64,000 bases of DNA from Hirudo medicinalis (taxonomy: Eukaryota > Annelida > Clitellata > Hirudinida > Hirudinidae), in NCBI GenBank assembly GCA_011800805.1, contig MPNW01000011.1, positions 101,744-165,743 of the forward strand, read 5' to 3'. How positions within the stretch are numbered: the stretch's first letter is position 1; every line of letters starts with the position of its first letter. This document shows, in pieces, positions 50,878-62,632 of this stretch. The notes beneath the pieces were generated by a model. That model ran no database searches and was not told where the DNA came from. It was given only the letters and a program-made list of their open reading frames with translations. The position numbers and the translations under genes were made by a program.

Positions 50878-53800
50878 TCACCTGAATCTTTGCTGGATTG
50901 TTGAAAGAACATTTTTATTTCTTTTGTACTTCTGATGTTCTTTGTAAGCTCTGTATCTGTTCTGTATTAAAGTTGCAGCTTCCTTGGATCTCCTATATCG
51001 TTTCCGAGCATAATAGCTTCTGAAACGACTTTGTATGAGAACCGCTGCCTGATTCATCCGCCTGTACTGCAGGAACTGAAAACAGAAAGCATAAAATCTT
51101 AGTCCCGTTGGTCCAACCAATCAGATAAATAAATGAAGACTTGTTTGTAGCGTCGGTAACAATTCTGGATGAGGACTGCAGCTTCTATCTCTTTCAGTCT
51201 CCTTGCTGATCTTTCATCTTTGTGCTTCTTGTAGAAATTCTGTATAATTTTTGCAGCCTCATATAATTTCCTCTGCTCATCATCAGACAGAGTCAACAGA
51301 GAAAAGTCTTCTTCCATGTAGGTTGTAGGGGCATTAAAATAATCTGCAAAGTCAATGGTTTCGCAGGGCAATCCAAATTGGTGCGGGCTTGACACTCGGG
51401 TAGAAGCTGGACTCAAAGCACACATCTGAGTGAGGCCATGCCTTGGAAATGAAATTAATTAGCCAGTTAAATAACTTAACTTTTTATATACTTTTGGATA
51501 TCAAGTTGATTTAACTGAATGTAACTATAATTAATGGATTAATTGGTCATTAAAAGCTATTATTATAATATAATAAACAACCTGTACTCTGGTAAAGTTG
51601 AAATCCCTTCCATAGGAGTTCCAATGCCCGAGTCTTCAGCTCCCTCTAGATTAACACCTAAATTAATTGAGACATTTGAGTAACCTTGAAACATAGAATC
51701 CCCCTCTCCAATCTGGCTGGGATAAGACTTGTTCCTCACAGGGATGGCTGCTATGATATGACTGGCCAGTGTCATCATGTGTTCAGAACTCATGATATCT
51801 TCAGTTAGAGAAAACTTCAAAATTATTATAAAAAAAACAATCTGCACTTCAGATTAAAGATATACTCACCAAATTCTACATCAAATTTATCAAGAGCTGA
51901 AAAGTCTGTTATATCAGAAGTACTGTCTTGCACGACTGGATCCATTTTGGAGAGGGAGTTTTGCTCCATCAAAAGAGGTTCTGAATTAGCACTTCTAAAG
52001 TTTTGTTTGGAGCTAATTTGAAAATCAAAGATGTCTTCTGTCAAGCTTTCAGAGCGGTTGTGAAATTTTTCAGAACAAATCTTAAAGAAATCAAAGCAAG
52101 TTTGAGTTTTGACCAAAGTGTCCTTTCTACATTGCTCTCTGAAGTAGTCCTGGATTTGAATATATATCAACTTAATTGCTACTGGAACAAGATTAATCTT
52201 CCCGAACATATGAAAGTCTAAATAAATAAGTGTTTAATATACATTCCTACAACAGTAATTGATATTTAACCAAATTCTTGGCACTTGCTAACCAAAGCAG
52301 ATTTTGTACCTTTGCTCTTGAATCTCCAAAAAGTGTAGGAGCTTGCCCTTGCAAGGACCTTTTGTAGGGCAAAGTGAGGTCATCATCAGTGGGCCATTTG
52401 GAGCTGGAGTCTGAAGTTATCTCAAATGCAATATCATTTATCTTGTGGACATGGCTAAATCATAAAATAAAGAACAACTTGTAATGAAAATTTATTTGAA
52501 ACAAATAAATGTTATCTGAAATATATAAATAGTACTAGTAAATATTAGTTCTTTAGCCACACCTTTCAGTCTGAGTGCTCTTGTCAAATGATCCACCATT
52601 ACAAATTAATGGAAACGATGACTGATAAAATGTAAAGAAAGACTTTCCACTTTGTTGAATGAAATGGATTGGGGACTGCCCTAAACTGTTGGAAGAGGTC
52701 ATAGAATGAGGACAATTTTGAAACAAAATCAAAAATGCCTCCAATTTTCCCCGAGCACATGCCCATACCTGGAAAAATTGAAACCTCAATAGAATCTGCA
52801 AAATCATGAGGAAAACTTACCATCGGGATATTTCCATATGTGTCTTCACTCATGGGATTGACTTCACTTTTGATAATTTCACTGATATTCTCTTGGCCTC
52901 TTTAAGGTTTTACATTGAGCATTGAAAATCAGTCAATATTCATTAAAACTGAGAGTTAAAGTTGATTTTCATCTGAGTTAAAATTATAACCTTCAAAATA
53001 TATTAAGTACCTTGCTTTTGTCAATATCCAAATCATCTCTGTATCTCCAAGAGCAGAAACTAGATGTAGCAATGACAAATTGAGTTGATTACAGATTTTC
53101 TCCTTGGAATGAGGAAAAAGCCTTTGCAACAACTTCACGAGACAGTCCATGACAGCAACCTGGTAAAAAGCATTTTTATAGTTTTGAATTGATTCTTTAC
53201 CCTCACATCTCACAGACATCTTGTTTGTGGCACAGCTGCTCTTTGATGGACTGTATCTTCTCCCAGAGAATTTGAGCCAGTTCTTGGTCTGATTGTAGTT
53301 TATAAAAACAATAATGCAAAACTGAATAATACTGAATAAGACTGAATAGAATTAACACTAAATAAATATTTTCAATAAATAATAAATTCGTGAAAGAAAC
53401 TTGTAGTGACAAATTAGCATTATCAAGCACTTGAGAATAATATGAAGGACTGGAAAAAACCAATGACCTTGCATGTCAAATTGTGTTATGTGAGATGGTT
53501 TATACTGGAAATTGCCACACTGAGAGACCAAAACATTATCTTTCATCACCTTTAGCTCAACTGTTCCTTCCTTCTGCATAGCTTTTTTAAGAATAAATAT
53601 CATATAAAACATATCAAGTAAAGTAATAAAATTTAAAATGAAAAAATTGGAATTACTTGTATGAACGCAGTATATGAATGACGAAAAATTCTTTACACGA
53701 AAGACATTTGATTCTCAGTTTATTAGAATAATAATAAATAGCTAAACAATATAATATATTATGCAATTTTGCATTTGGCTATGCTACATAATGACAAATT

Positions 53801-56800
53801 ATTGAAGAATACCAATTATTTAAACATGCCAGGTATGATGCACTTAATAACTCCATTTTGGATGGCTTCTCCAGAAACACCAACAGAACCGAAGAGAACA
53901 ATGTACTCTGTCGACTCCTCAAATTTTCCTGTTATTAGCATCTTTTCACCACCCTGTGAGAGTTAAGAATTGAAATTATTTATTTTGCAACCAAAATTTA
54001 AAAAAAAAACTAGCAAAACCTCAGTATAAGACCATCGAGGAGAAAATTCTGCAGGAGAACATGAAGTATAAAGTTTTCCAGCTGACAAGAATTATAAAAC
54101 TAATATTACATAATATGGTAACTAACATTTCTACCCAAAAAAAATTACTGAACAATTGAAGTACCTCAGTTGTATAAGCATCATCAAAACAATAAAAGCA
54201 AAATAAGAATGGTGGTGGTAATCTTAGATAAAAAAAAAACAGGCTCGCACCATAATGTTCAGTTGAGTGAAAACTGTCTTGAAGATTGGTCGTGACAATG
54301 TTAAGGATGTCATCCAAGTCATCTATAGTGTTATGAATCCTGTTTGCATTCCCTTCCGTATGATCCAGTTCTCTTTTGAGCTGATAAGTGTTTGTTTCAA
54401 GATCATCAAAAGTCACCGGAAAATCTGCGAGAGAGAAAAAATCCTCCAGCTGATATCTGAACCTTTCTGGAGAAAGAATATCCAACAGAGCATCTTTTTG
54501 ATGGCTTTGTTCACTTGAAATGGAGATATCCTCATGGTCCTTCTCTTCTGGAATAGCAAATACTTGCCCCTCTTGAATGTTAAATTTGTCTATTTGTGAA
54601 GAGGTTTGAGGGGAAACTAAAATTTTGTTGCTTTGTTGGTAAGTTGGTTCAAATGTAGGAGGTATAGAAGGCTGAGATTCCAATGAAATTCTGGCATTGT
54701 CAATACAATTCTTCTGTGCAAGGAATGTTATAATGGACTGGACAGAAATTTCTGTCTTTAATAATGAAATCTCAATTAATATTTTCTATAACATTAATAC
54801 TAAAATTTTATAAATGAACAAACCATGTTGCCTGCGAAGTGCTTCAAACTTGCAACTATTGGGTTTAAAAAAACAAAATTTTGTGACACATGCCATTTAA
54901 CAAATAAAAAAAACCTAGTAAACAAATTTACTATTAATTTTATTATGTAATTAACAAAGAATTGCAAACAGACACATAGGCCGAATTTGAGACTCCAGTT
55001 CTTCTTTTGACATTCTACAATCAAAGGAGACAGGTGGGATGCAGCACAAGTTATTATTTCTTGTTAGAGGCACATTCAGATAATGCACCAACACTATATC
55101 TGGATTCTGTAAAAATTACCTATTATTAATTTTATTTTAATTTGCACTTGGCAGAAATAAAAGGAACAAGAAGACTTTTCTCAGACATTTCTCAGGAATG
55201 CCTCTCTCAAAGCTCCCACTTGCCTTGTCAATAGAAGTCCTGAGGCCATTCATGCATTGCCCAACAAAACATCTCCTCTTGATCCTCTCCCCACTTCTCT
55301 ATTCAAAAAATACTCTATAAATAAGCTATCTCCAATCCTCTCCAAACTCGGTAACCTTTTTTCAGCACTAGTGTTTGACCCTCCATCTTCAAGAGAGCTC
55401 AAGTCTTCCCCCTAACAAAAAGCCAAGCCTTGACCTTAGCTCCCCTGTCAATTAAAGACCTATCTCCAACCCTTCTACCATGTCGAAGATGCTAGAGAGA
55501 CTCACTCTTTCCAGGATTCATCCTCATATTACCAAATCCAACTTCTCTCCCTCCCAATTTGCTTATAGATCTGGTTTCTCCACCTCTCTCCCATATCTTC
55601 CCATAACTTCAATAATCTTTCCCACATATGTGGAAATCGTAACTGCACCATCATGGTCGGCCTTCAACACCATTAATCACCAAAAACTGTTGGAAAGGCT
55701 TCACTCCGATTTTGGCACTGACGACTTTGCCCTCCCTTGGTTTCACTCCTGCCTTTCCAACAATAAGTTAAGCTTGGCAATCACATTTCCTCCTCTGCTG
55801 CACTTCTTGCTGGAGTTCCGCAGGGCTCTTTCATAGTTCCCCTACTCTTCACCTATACATCACCCCTGTCCAACATCGTCAAGAACTATAGCATTTTCAC
55901 CAATACGCAGATGACTTTATTCTGTCCTCTCCAGCCACAGTGTCCCCAATCAACTTGATAATTATTACTATTATTTGACCAAATTTCCTGTGAAAATGAT
56001 TTGAATGAAATAAGCAAACAATTCTTGATTTAGGTGTTGTTTTTTATGTAGTAAACAATTTTGGACACTTTTGCCACAATCAAAGCACTCGATGAAATGA
56101 TTGACAAGAAACACCAAATTTCGTGAGATTTAATGCCAGGAAACAAACACAATGTTCACCTGAAGCAACCAGTAGCATCTCCGATGAAAAGTGGGAAGTA
56201 TTGATGAATGGACATAACAACCATAGATGCACTCATTCCCTTGCACTTTAAGCTTCATATGATCCTCTCTGGTTGTCTTTCCATCTTTTCTCTTTTTCCA
56301 GCAGTAACCATCCTTGCGATATCTCACAATTTTCCGATTATAAAGAAGCATTGTGCCAGAGGGAGGTCTGTTACATGAAATTTTGAATTACATTTAAATG
56401 AATATTGGTGGCTTATGTATGTCTAGTTATAGTAATTGGAAATAATAATCTTTAAATCTGCTGTTGTTATATCATAAAATTTTTTAGCTATGTCTCTTTA
56501 AAATATGATATTAAAAAAATTCTGGGATAAGTTAAGAAAGTATGTCCTCCAACCTTATTATAATTTCTTTAGTTTGCCACAAAGCATGTTTATCAAAAGC
56601 AATGAGAACAGAGGCTACTTCCTAAAATTGAGATGAAAAATTAAAAAGCATAGATTGCAAAGATAATATAAACAAAATTTTACTTCATTTGTATTCCATC
56701 TGTGTCTTTCTCCCACAAAGGCATCGGCCTTAACCACGAACCTTAACTGTGTTGGCAAGTGAGGCAGTTCGTTGGAAAAGGTATCGTTCCCGTTAGAATC

Positions 56801-56808
56801 CGGCTTGT
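50878..56808 (-). CDS. Calmodulin-binding transcription activator (CAMTA)
   Basis: Ca2+/calmodulin-responsive nuclear transcription factor. Exons (high to low): 56808-56684, 56621-56554, 56367-56160, 55106-54976, ~54713-54251, 54048-54020 (29 nt), 53953-53830, 53581-53468, 53288-53218, 53159-53011, 52899-52821, 52768-52563, 52454-52310, 52149-51870, 51798-51582, 51441-51141, 51075-50878. From the 29-nt exon onward all phases join. Domains: CG-1 DNA-binding (RHRWNTNEEVASVLIAF, IVRYRKDGYCWKKRKDGKT, HSSILPTFHRRCYWLLQ, NPDIVLVHYLNVP); IPT/TIG (FSPRWSYTEGGEKMLITG, VIKCIIPAMQKEGTVEL); ankyrin repeats (LNLSLLHLVSALGDTE, VWACARGKLEAF); and at the C-terminus four IQ-type helices (AKIIQNFYKKH, AAVLIQNCYRRY, AAVLIQSRFRSYYARKRY, AATLIQNRYRAY), ending soon after. 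The joint between exons 55106-54976 and 54713-54251 is unresolved, and the first coding exon (ATG) is not found. Confidence 0.93.
55140..55950 (+). mobile_element. CR1/L2/Rex-like LINE RT remnant
   Basis: Frames give KKPSLDLSSPVN, RPISNPSTMSKMLERLTLSR, SPSQFAYRSGFSTS, AFNTINHQKLLERLHSDFG and, after frameshifts, GVPQGS and a decayed YADD. This is RT blocks 1-5 in order. It is inserted antisense in the CAMTA intron between two CG-1 exons. Dead. Confidence 0.8.
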
Positions 56809-57440
56809 CTGGAGAGATTGATATTTGTGGATTTTTAAAATTCAATTTTAATTAATTCCAGCAAACTTTAAAAAGTTTAAAAGACATTATTCACATATGA
56901 CTTGGTTAGATCTAAAAATTACTATAACTATGAAATATGAACTCGAAATAAACCGATCGAGACGAGAGAATTTAAATCAATCGGCTTAACTCTAAAACAA
57001 AGCATTTTAGACAAACATGTAGGTTGTGGCAGCAAATTCATTTTGCAGATGACTAGTTCAAATCATAAACATCAACAACCCAGAGGCTTGGCACAGGACA
57101 GTGTCTCCCCATTTGGTTGCGAATTTCTATTTAAATATTCGACTTCTTTGTAACACAAGCTAATAAAATTTTTATGTTGGCATTGCGATATGTAAATATT
57201 AGGATACGATGCGATATTGTAACAAACAAGTGGTGCCTAAATTAGCAAGCCATCCAGTTTGTTCGATTCACACCAAATATCGTATTAACTCTAAATACGA
57301 GGATTTCGTAAGTGTCTGGCGAATCAGATTGAGTTAATATAAGCTGAACTGAGTGTGAACTGAAAAAGGTTAGGGTAACTATAAATAAAGATAAGCATCG
57401 CGGCAAAGGGAATTCTTGAATGACATCATCCAATCAGAGA
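56809..57440. other. 5' flank of CAMTA
   Basis: Should hold the CAMTA start exon or promoter. A minus-strand open frame at 57242-57433 starts with ATG but has no family match and no supported splice link, so I do not call it. Confidence 0.35.
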
Positions 57441-57642
57441 GCGCATGAATATTCATTAGATTTTCACTATATAAGTTAACCTATACATAAGCTATGAAAA
57501 ACCCCCCAATCTGCAAGCTCCTGGAACGGGTAATTGCCATGAGACTCAGATGGTTCCTGGAGAGTGAAGATATATTGAACCAGTACCAAGCTGGTTTCAG
57601 AAAAGGCCGAGGCTGTGTGGATCATATCGTCAGACTATCGCG
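57441..57642 (+). mobile_element. LINE RT fragment, first copy of a partial duplication
   Basis: Frame reads KNPPICKLLERVIAMRLRWF and LNQYQAGFRKGRGCVDHIV, RT blocks 1-2 of a Jockey/I/R1-like LINE. It stops abruptly at about 57642 and the same sequence restarts at 57838. Confidence 0.75.
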
Positions 57643-57837
57643 ATAACCATGTAATGGGTAATATTCTGAAGAGGGGTAACCTAGGGTAATAACCGACAGG
57701 CCCTAACCCTGGCGTGATCAAACGGGTGTGGCCCACTCCCCGAGAACCGTAAGGAGTTTGGGCCGAAACGTTCGGTGAAGGGGGCACTCCTCTGATGATT
57801 CCCTGTCGGTAGGCTCCGTGGTAGGAGTTTCTTAGTA
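57643..57837. repeat. Spacer inside the duplicated LINE
   Basis: GC-richer insert with AAACGTTCGGTGAAGGGGGC and TGATTCCCTGTCGGTAGGC. Not protein-coding; it may be the 5' UTR of a LINE or other element. Not recognised. Confidence 0.4.
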
Positions 57838-58390
57838 CATTAGATTTTCACTACATAAGTTAACCTATACATAAGCTATGAAAAACCCCCCAATCTGCAA
57901 GCTCCTGGAACGGGAGCCATGAGGTGGTAATTGCCATGAGATTCAGATGGTTCCTGGAGAGTAAAGACATGTTGAACCAGTACCAAGCTGGTTTCAGAAA
58001 AGGCCGAGGCTGTGTGGACCACATCGTCAGGCTGTCGCAGGATATAGCTGCGTCCTCAACCAAGAAGCAGACTCTTGGAGTCTTCCTGGACTTGAAAAAG
58101 GCCTTCGACATGGTATGGAGAGAGGGGATCATCGAGCAACTCTCCAAGATGGGTGTCAGGGGCCACTGGAATGGATCCATAACTTCCTCCAGGATAGAAG
58201 TATTCAAGTAAGGGTTGGATCGGCTCTCTCCGAGCCACTCGCCTTAGAAAACGGCACTCCACAAAGCAGCGTCTTCAGCCCTCTTCTATTCATCATGATG
58301 AATGCGATTCCTAACCCTTGCTAAAGGGGTTGAGCTATCTATGCCGATGACTTTGTTCTCTGGACGACCGGGACCTCCCGGCAGTCATAA
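57838..58390 (+). mobile_element. LINE RT fragment, second copy
   Basis: Repeats the first copy with a 13-bp insertion (AGCCATGAGGTGG) and continues: TLGVFLDLKKAFDMVWREG, then in another frame DRSIQVRVGSALSEPLALE, NGTPQSSVFSPLLFI, and a decayed YADD (YADDFVLW-like). Frameshifts make it non-functional. Confidence 0.8.
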
Positions 58391-59370
58391 AAATAAACAA
58401 TTTTTAAAAATAGCTTATCGGCTGATATGCGAGGAAACAAATCGAACTTGAATTTTAGGGTTAGGGTTATGCAAACATTGGAAAGATAGCCTTAGCACTT
58501 CTTGTTACGACCTCTTATAAGATATGCTACCTCCCCGCTCCAACGAGCAAAACAACTAACCGAGAGAAACAACTATTCGAGAAGACCAGAGTTTTTATTA
58601 TCGCTCAAATGATTTTAGTTTCGCTTAGATCCTCGGCACTTCTATGCCATCTATGAGCATCAAAATCATCTGAAAAATTGAGAGAGTTTCAGATTTGTGT
58701 GTGTGGTTAATTAACGTCCATTTCATAACTAGATGATTAGGACGGTATTTCAGGTTTACATAGGGATTTCGTTCAAAGGAAGTGGACGTCCAATCGTGGT
58801 TCTTGGGCTCCTCCTTCTTTGATTCCCATTGGTGCCATTCCTTTTGAATTTGAGCGCCATATTTTCTCTGTTGTTCTCTTCCTTGGTTTAATTTATTTCA
58901 GTCCTAAAGGGAATATTCTGTTCCACAAATGAACTGAAATTATAAGTTGTGTAAGAGGCATTTTTTGTTTATTGATGGATGTTGTTGTGGTATCAGTTTT
59001 TAATTATTTGTGATAGTTGTGTTAAAGTATTTTTTAAAAACTTTTTAAATTAATTATTTTGATTTCGCTTTTGTGTGTATGTTTTATGTCAGTTCGTGTC
59101 AGTTGAACCCGGTTGAGCAGGGTTGTTAGTCATTTCATCAGTGTCTTGAGTGATTAATTGTCTCAATGTATGGTATGGTATGTTTCATATTTTTCTCATA
59201 TTTCAACTTCGAATAGGAGAAAGTTTGTAGGTTTAAGGTTGTTATTGTGAAGAAATAAGTGTATCGCTTTGTGAAGATAATTTAAGTTATTTATTTTTAA
59301 GAAATATATCTTCAATATATCGTAATGTGTTTGATTTAATTTTATAGTTAAAATGAATTTGTCGATGAAT
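58391..59370. other. Non-coding, no gene seen
   Basis: AT-rich sequence with a small TTAGGG pair at 58457-58470 and no supported reading frame. Confidence 0.4.
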
Positions 59371-59480
59371 TTCAGGTTTTTGCGGCTTCTAGCGACAATT
59401 TCATGCTTAGTTGAAAACGAGCTTGTCGAGGAATTTTACTTTTTTGCGACCTCTAGCGACAGTTTCATGTTTCACTGAAT
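59355..59480. repeat. Tandem ~75-bp repeat, two diverged copies
   Basis: TTGTCGATGAATTTCAGG...CTTCTAGCGACAATTTCATG is followed by TTGTCGAGGAATTTTAC...CCTCTAGCGACAGTTTCATG. A third weak relative, with GTGACCTCTGGCG, is at about 62890-62950. Confidence 0.6.
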
Positions 59481-59514
59481 TTTTGTTATGGATTTCGTGT
59501 TAGTATTGCTACAG

Positions 59515-59672
59515 TCAGTGTTATTTCAGTTAGTACTTTTCAGTTAGAGTTTGAGTTACAGTTAGTACTTTCCAGTTACAGTTAAAGTTACAGTTAACTT
59601 TATACTGTCTTTCCAGTTACCAGTTACAACTTTCCAGTTATCAGTTATCAGTTATAGTTACAGTTACTGAAC
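59515..59672. repeat. AGTTA-type minisatellite
   Basis: Degenerate array of CAGTTA, AGTTACAGTTA and TTCCAGTTA units. A second array of the same type lies at 62511-62632. Confidence 0.75.
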
Positions 59673-59810
59673 ACAACTTTATAATGTGGCCATTTTACAA
59701 TTGTGTACTTATGTAGTTATTTTCTTAACCATAATGTGCAATCCAACTTTCACAGTGCACAAATTGAAGCTGAACCACATGTGCAAGATTTCAAGTAATT
59801 CTAACATTTN

Positions 59811-59945
59811 AACCATTTATATAGCGCTCCTTCCCAAGGGCGCTTGCGGCAGTGCAGGCTGGGTTTCGAACACGACACATTACGACTGTTGCCATTACCG
59901 TCGTATGCAGGAACGTAACCCATTCGGCCAACCTGCAAGCCAGCC
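59811..59945 (-). mobile_element. tRNA-derived SINE copy 7 (best-preserved head)
   Basis: In reverse complement: GCAGGTTGGCCGAATGGG (A-box-like TTGGCCGAATGG), ATGCAGGAACG complement, then GTGTCGTGTTCGAAACCC (B-box GTTCGAAACC), AGCCTGCACTGCCGC, CCCTTGGGAAGGAGCGC. A single N at 59810 abuts its low-coordinate end. Confidence 0.85.
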
Positions 59946-60079
59946 AATGGACCTTTAAGTATTCTCCAGAAGTATCATTAATCGCGTCGTGAGTTTGGGC
60001 CCGTGAGTAGGCATGTCCCGTACCAGATGAGTTCGTTTCTCTAAACACGTGTTTTGATGGGTCTCATTTGGTCTCGTCA

Positions 60080-60145
60080 GATATCAAAAATGAGTTCGTG
60101 TCCCTGGCGATAATGAGTTCGTGTCCCTGGCGATAATGAGTTTGT
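60080..60145. repeat. Short tandem repeat, ~27-bp unit
   Basis: ATGAGTTCGTGTCCCTGG followed by CGATA occurs twice, with a third partial copy beginning ATGAGTTTGTGTC. Confidence 0.7.
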
Positions 60146-60404
60146 GTCAGAAGGCATTCAGGGTAGTTCCAGATCTGGTCATATTTACGTGTCATGGCGA
60201 ATTTGCGTATGATTTGTGTCAGCAGTCCTTTTCTCTCCTGTTCTTTCGTCCGACTGGTGTGTTGGTTGATTGTTTGGCTGATCTAGTGTCATCGTCAGGG
60301 AATTCAAAAGGAAGGGAAGATCCGCCGCATCTTGTGTCAGGTTGATCGGCTGCCGGCTGGATTCGTTAGAGGATGACGGTGTTCTTCCTGGTTTTCAGTG
60401 GGAG

Positions 60405-60640
60405 TTAGGCTAGGGTTAGGGTTAACGTTAGGGTTAGTGTATAGGAAAAAAATGCCTTAAACGTTTTCGCTCAATGCAGTCGAACTCCAAATAAGATCTT
60501 AGACTTGTAACAATTCGCCCGTGTTCCGTATCGGATCGAGAATCTAAGAAGCAAAGCTTAGAAAAACTAGAGCTTTATTGTTTCCAAATAAAGTAAACAC
60601 AACAAATGTTCAAACAACGCTTAGGCCCTCGGTTATCGTC
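60405..60640. repeat. Module A: TTAGGG array plus conserved block
   Basis: Begins with degenerate TTAGGG units (60405-60436) and, about 200 bp on, contains TTAGGCCCTCGGTTATCG then CAACCTTCAATGAGCG. Related modules B and C follow at 61855 and 63105. Confidence 0.55.
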
Positions 60641-61147
60641 AACCTTCAATGAGCGTAAGAACATAAGTGGGAAAAAATTTTTTGGAAACAAGAGGTATAT
60701 ATAGACAAAGTTCAAGCGTAAGATCAACAAGAGCATCGTCCAATAGCATTGGGGAGGTTGAGTCTTGTTTGAATCTTATTGGTTGGCTTGCGCGGGATCC
60801 AGTCTCTGGCTTTGTTCTTTCGTGACTCCTTCTTGACTCGTAATTAGATGCCAGGATGAAAGAACTTGCCAATGTGAGAGCTGGTCCCTGGGGTGCCTTG
60901 TGAAGCGTTCCAGATCTGGTTTCCTGTAACGCGGGGGTGTCAATAATGTTCGATTGACAGAGATTAATGTTCCGGGATCAGTAGATCGTGTCAAATCTAT
61001 TTAATCCGGAAAGGCACATTAGCTCTTGCCATTTTAAATGAACCAGTAAATAGGCTTCAGCAAAATGAGCGAACTCGGATTATGTTGGAAGCTATACATC
61101 CGAGGAGCTAGATTTACGTAATTGCTTTCAACGTTCGTGAAAGATAA

Positions 61148-61255
61148 TAACTGTAATTCAAATTTAATGCAAATGTCATTCGCATAGTGGTTAATTTGAA
61201 TTTCTATTCAAATTTTATGCAAATGTCATCTGCATAGAGGTTAATTTGAATTTTA
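61148..61255. repeat. Tandem ~54-bp repeat, two copies
   Basis: ATTCAAATTTAATGCAAATG ... GGTTAATTTGAATTTCT, then the same with ATTCAAATTTTATGCAAATG ... GGTTAATTTGAATTTTA. Confidence 0.8.
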
Positions 61256-61579
61256 TTGCCTCCGATGTCCGTCACGTTTGAGGTGTCCCGGAGTGTTGCG
61301 GGCAATTTAATTAGAACATTAAATCATTGCAATGGATGAATAAATTGTTCTAAAATCGTAACAAAATATTTAATGGAAAATATTCCAATAAAAATTCAAT
61401 GTTACAGTGTTAAAATTCCCATTACATAATTAGCAACGAGATAGCTGGAGCCGTGTCTCGTGCAAATTACGAAGGACGATAAAGAAGCCATGTTTACATG
61501 GACATAAAATATCGTTGATATTTGTGAAATTCATGAAGGTTTATTCTTGAAATTTATCTAGAATTGTTCTTCAATGAAT

Positions 61580-61795
61580 TTCTCGTCACTTTGATTAATT
61601 TGCGACTTTCACGTGTTTCACACGATCCAGTTTGTGCACGTTAATCGTTGTGATTTTAAATTGCGATCATTTATCTAGAAAATTAGATAAAATTTATCAG
61701 CAATTAGGATTTCATGTCGCTTTGATTAATTTGCGACTTTCACGCGTTTCAAGCGATTCAGTTCGTGCACGTTAATCGTTGTGATTTTTTAAAAA
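61580..61795. repeat. ~131-bp repeat, two copies
   Basis: TTTGATTAATTTGCGACTTT ... CACGTTAATCGTTGTGATTT occurs at about 61590-61658 and again about 61720-61788, with few differences. Confidence 0.8.
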
Positions 61796-61854
61796 CTTTT
61801 TGTCTGTGTCTCCGCCTCTTTTGAGGTGACTCGGAGTGTGACAGGCAAATTAAT

Positions 61855-62035
61855 TAGAGGGTTAGGGTTAGGGTTAGAAGTCCATAAATGGAAAAGCCTT
61901 ATCCTCTTTCAATCCTAGCAAATAGAGTCCTTGAGAAGTCGAGAATTTTGAAGAAATTTAAACGAAAGGAGTCAGTTTTGGGATTTGCCTAGCGCCTCGG
62001 TTTATTATGAACCTTCAAAGGGCGAAATGATCTGA
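61855..62035. repeat. Module B: TTAGGG array plus conserved block
   Basis: Three TTAGGG units (about 61857-61876), then about 115 bp later GCGCCTCGGTTTATTATG and AACCTTCAAAGGGCG followed by AAATGATCTGAGTGATGATG. Confidence 0.55.
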
Positions 62036-62510
62036 GTGATGATGAAATTATAGTGAATGTAAAGGGACAATAGATAATTTCACAAATTACCATCTTAAGA
62101 AAATCATATTGCTCCTAAGAAAAACGATGAAAATTTATGGAAAATCTTTAAGGTAAAGTTGACTAACAATTAAGAACACAGTGCAGAGCAGTACAGCTTT
62201 CATGTGGACATCTAAATCTAAAGGAACTAAACAATAAAAAAAATTCACATTTACAAAACTTATCATTTAGCAATGAACTTGAAATTTAAAAAAATTACAG
62301 CTAGAACTGTTTGTTGTTTTTTTGATGTCAAAGTAATTAGTAACCTTACAAATATTTTAAATTGAAAAATAAGAACCATTTTAAGGCTATTTCAAATAAT
62401 TCATAAATCTCTGTTAAAATCAAGTATGCAATTTTTCAAATTCTGTTAGAAGCATTTTTAACATACAGGAGGCAGACAAGTTATCTGCATCAGTGAAGAA
62501 CTCCCTNGTT

Positions 62511-62632
62511 AAAGTTATAGTTATAGTTATTTAGGCGCGGTCAGTTATAGTTATAGTTACAGTTAACTGATTTGGTTTCTGTCAGTTATTAGAGTTTCCA
62601 GTTACAGTTATAGTTAATAGAATTAACACTAG
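62511..62632. repeat. AGTTA-type minisatellite, second array
   Basis: Same unit as the array at 59515-59672 (TATAGTTATAGTTA, CAGTTACAGTTA, TTTCCAGTTACAG). A single N lies just before it at 62507. Confidence 0.75.

Noticed and set aside
54800..54850. A 32-nt CAMTA exon coding CKFEALRRQH
   Set aside because: It fits the preceding exon's phase but not the following one, and has no family match.
57242..57433. Minus-strand frame as CAMTA exon 1
   Set aside because: No donor that joins the phase of the CG-1 exon and no conserved residues.
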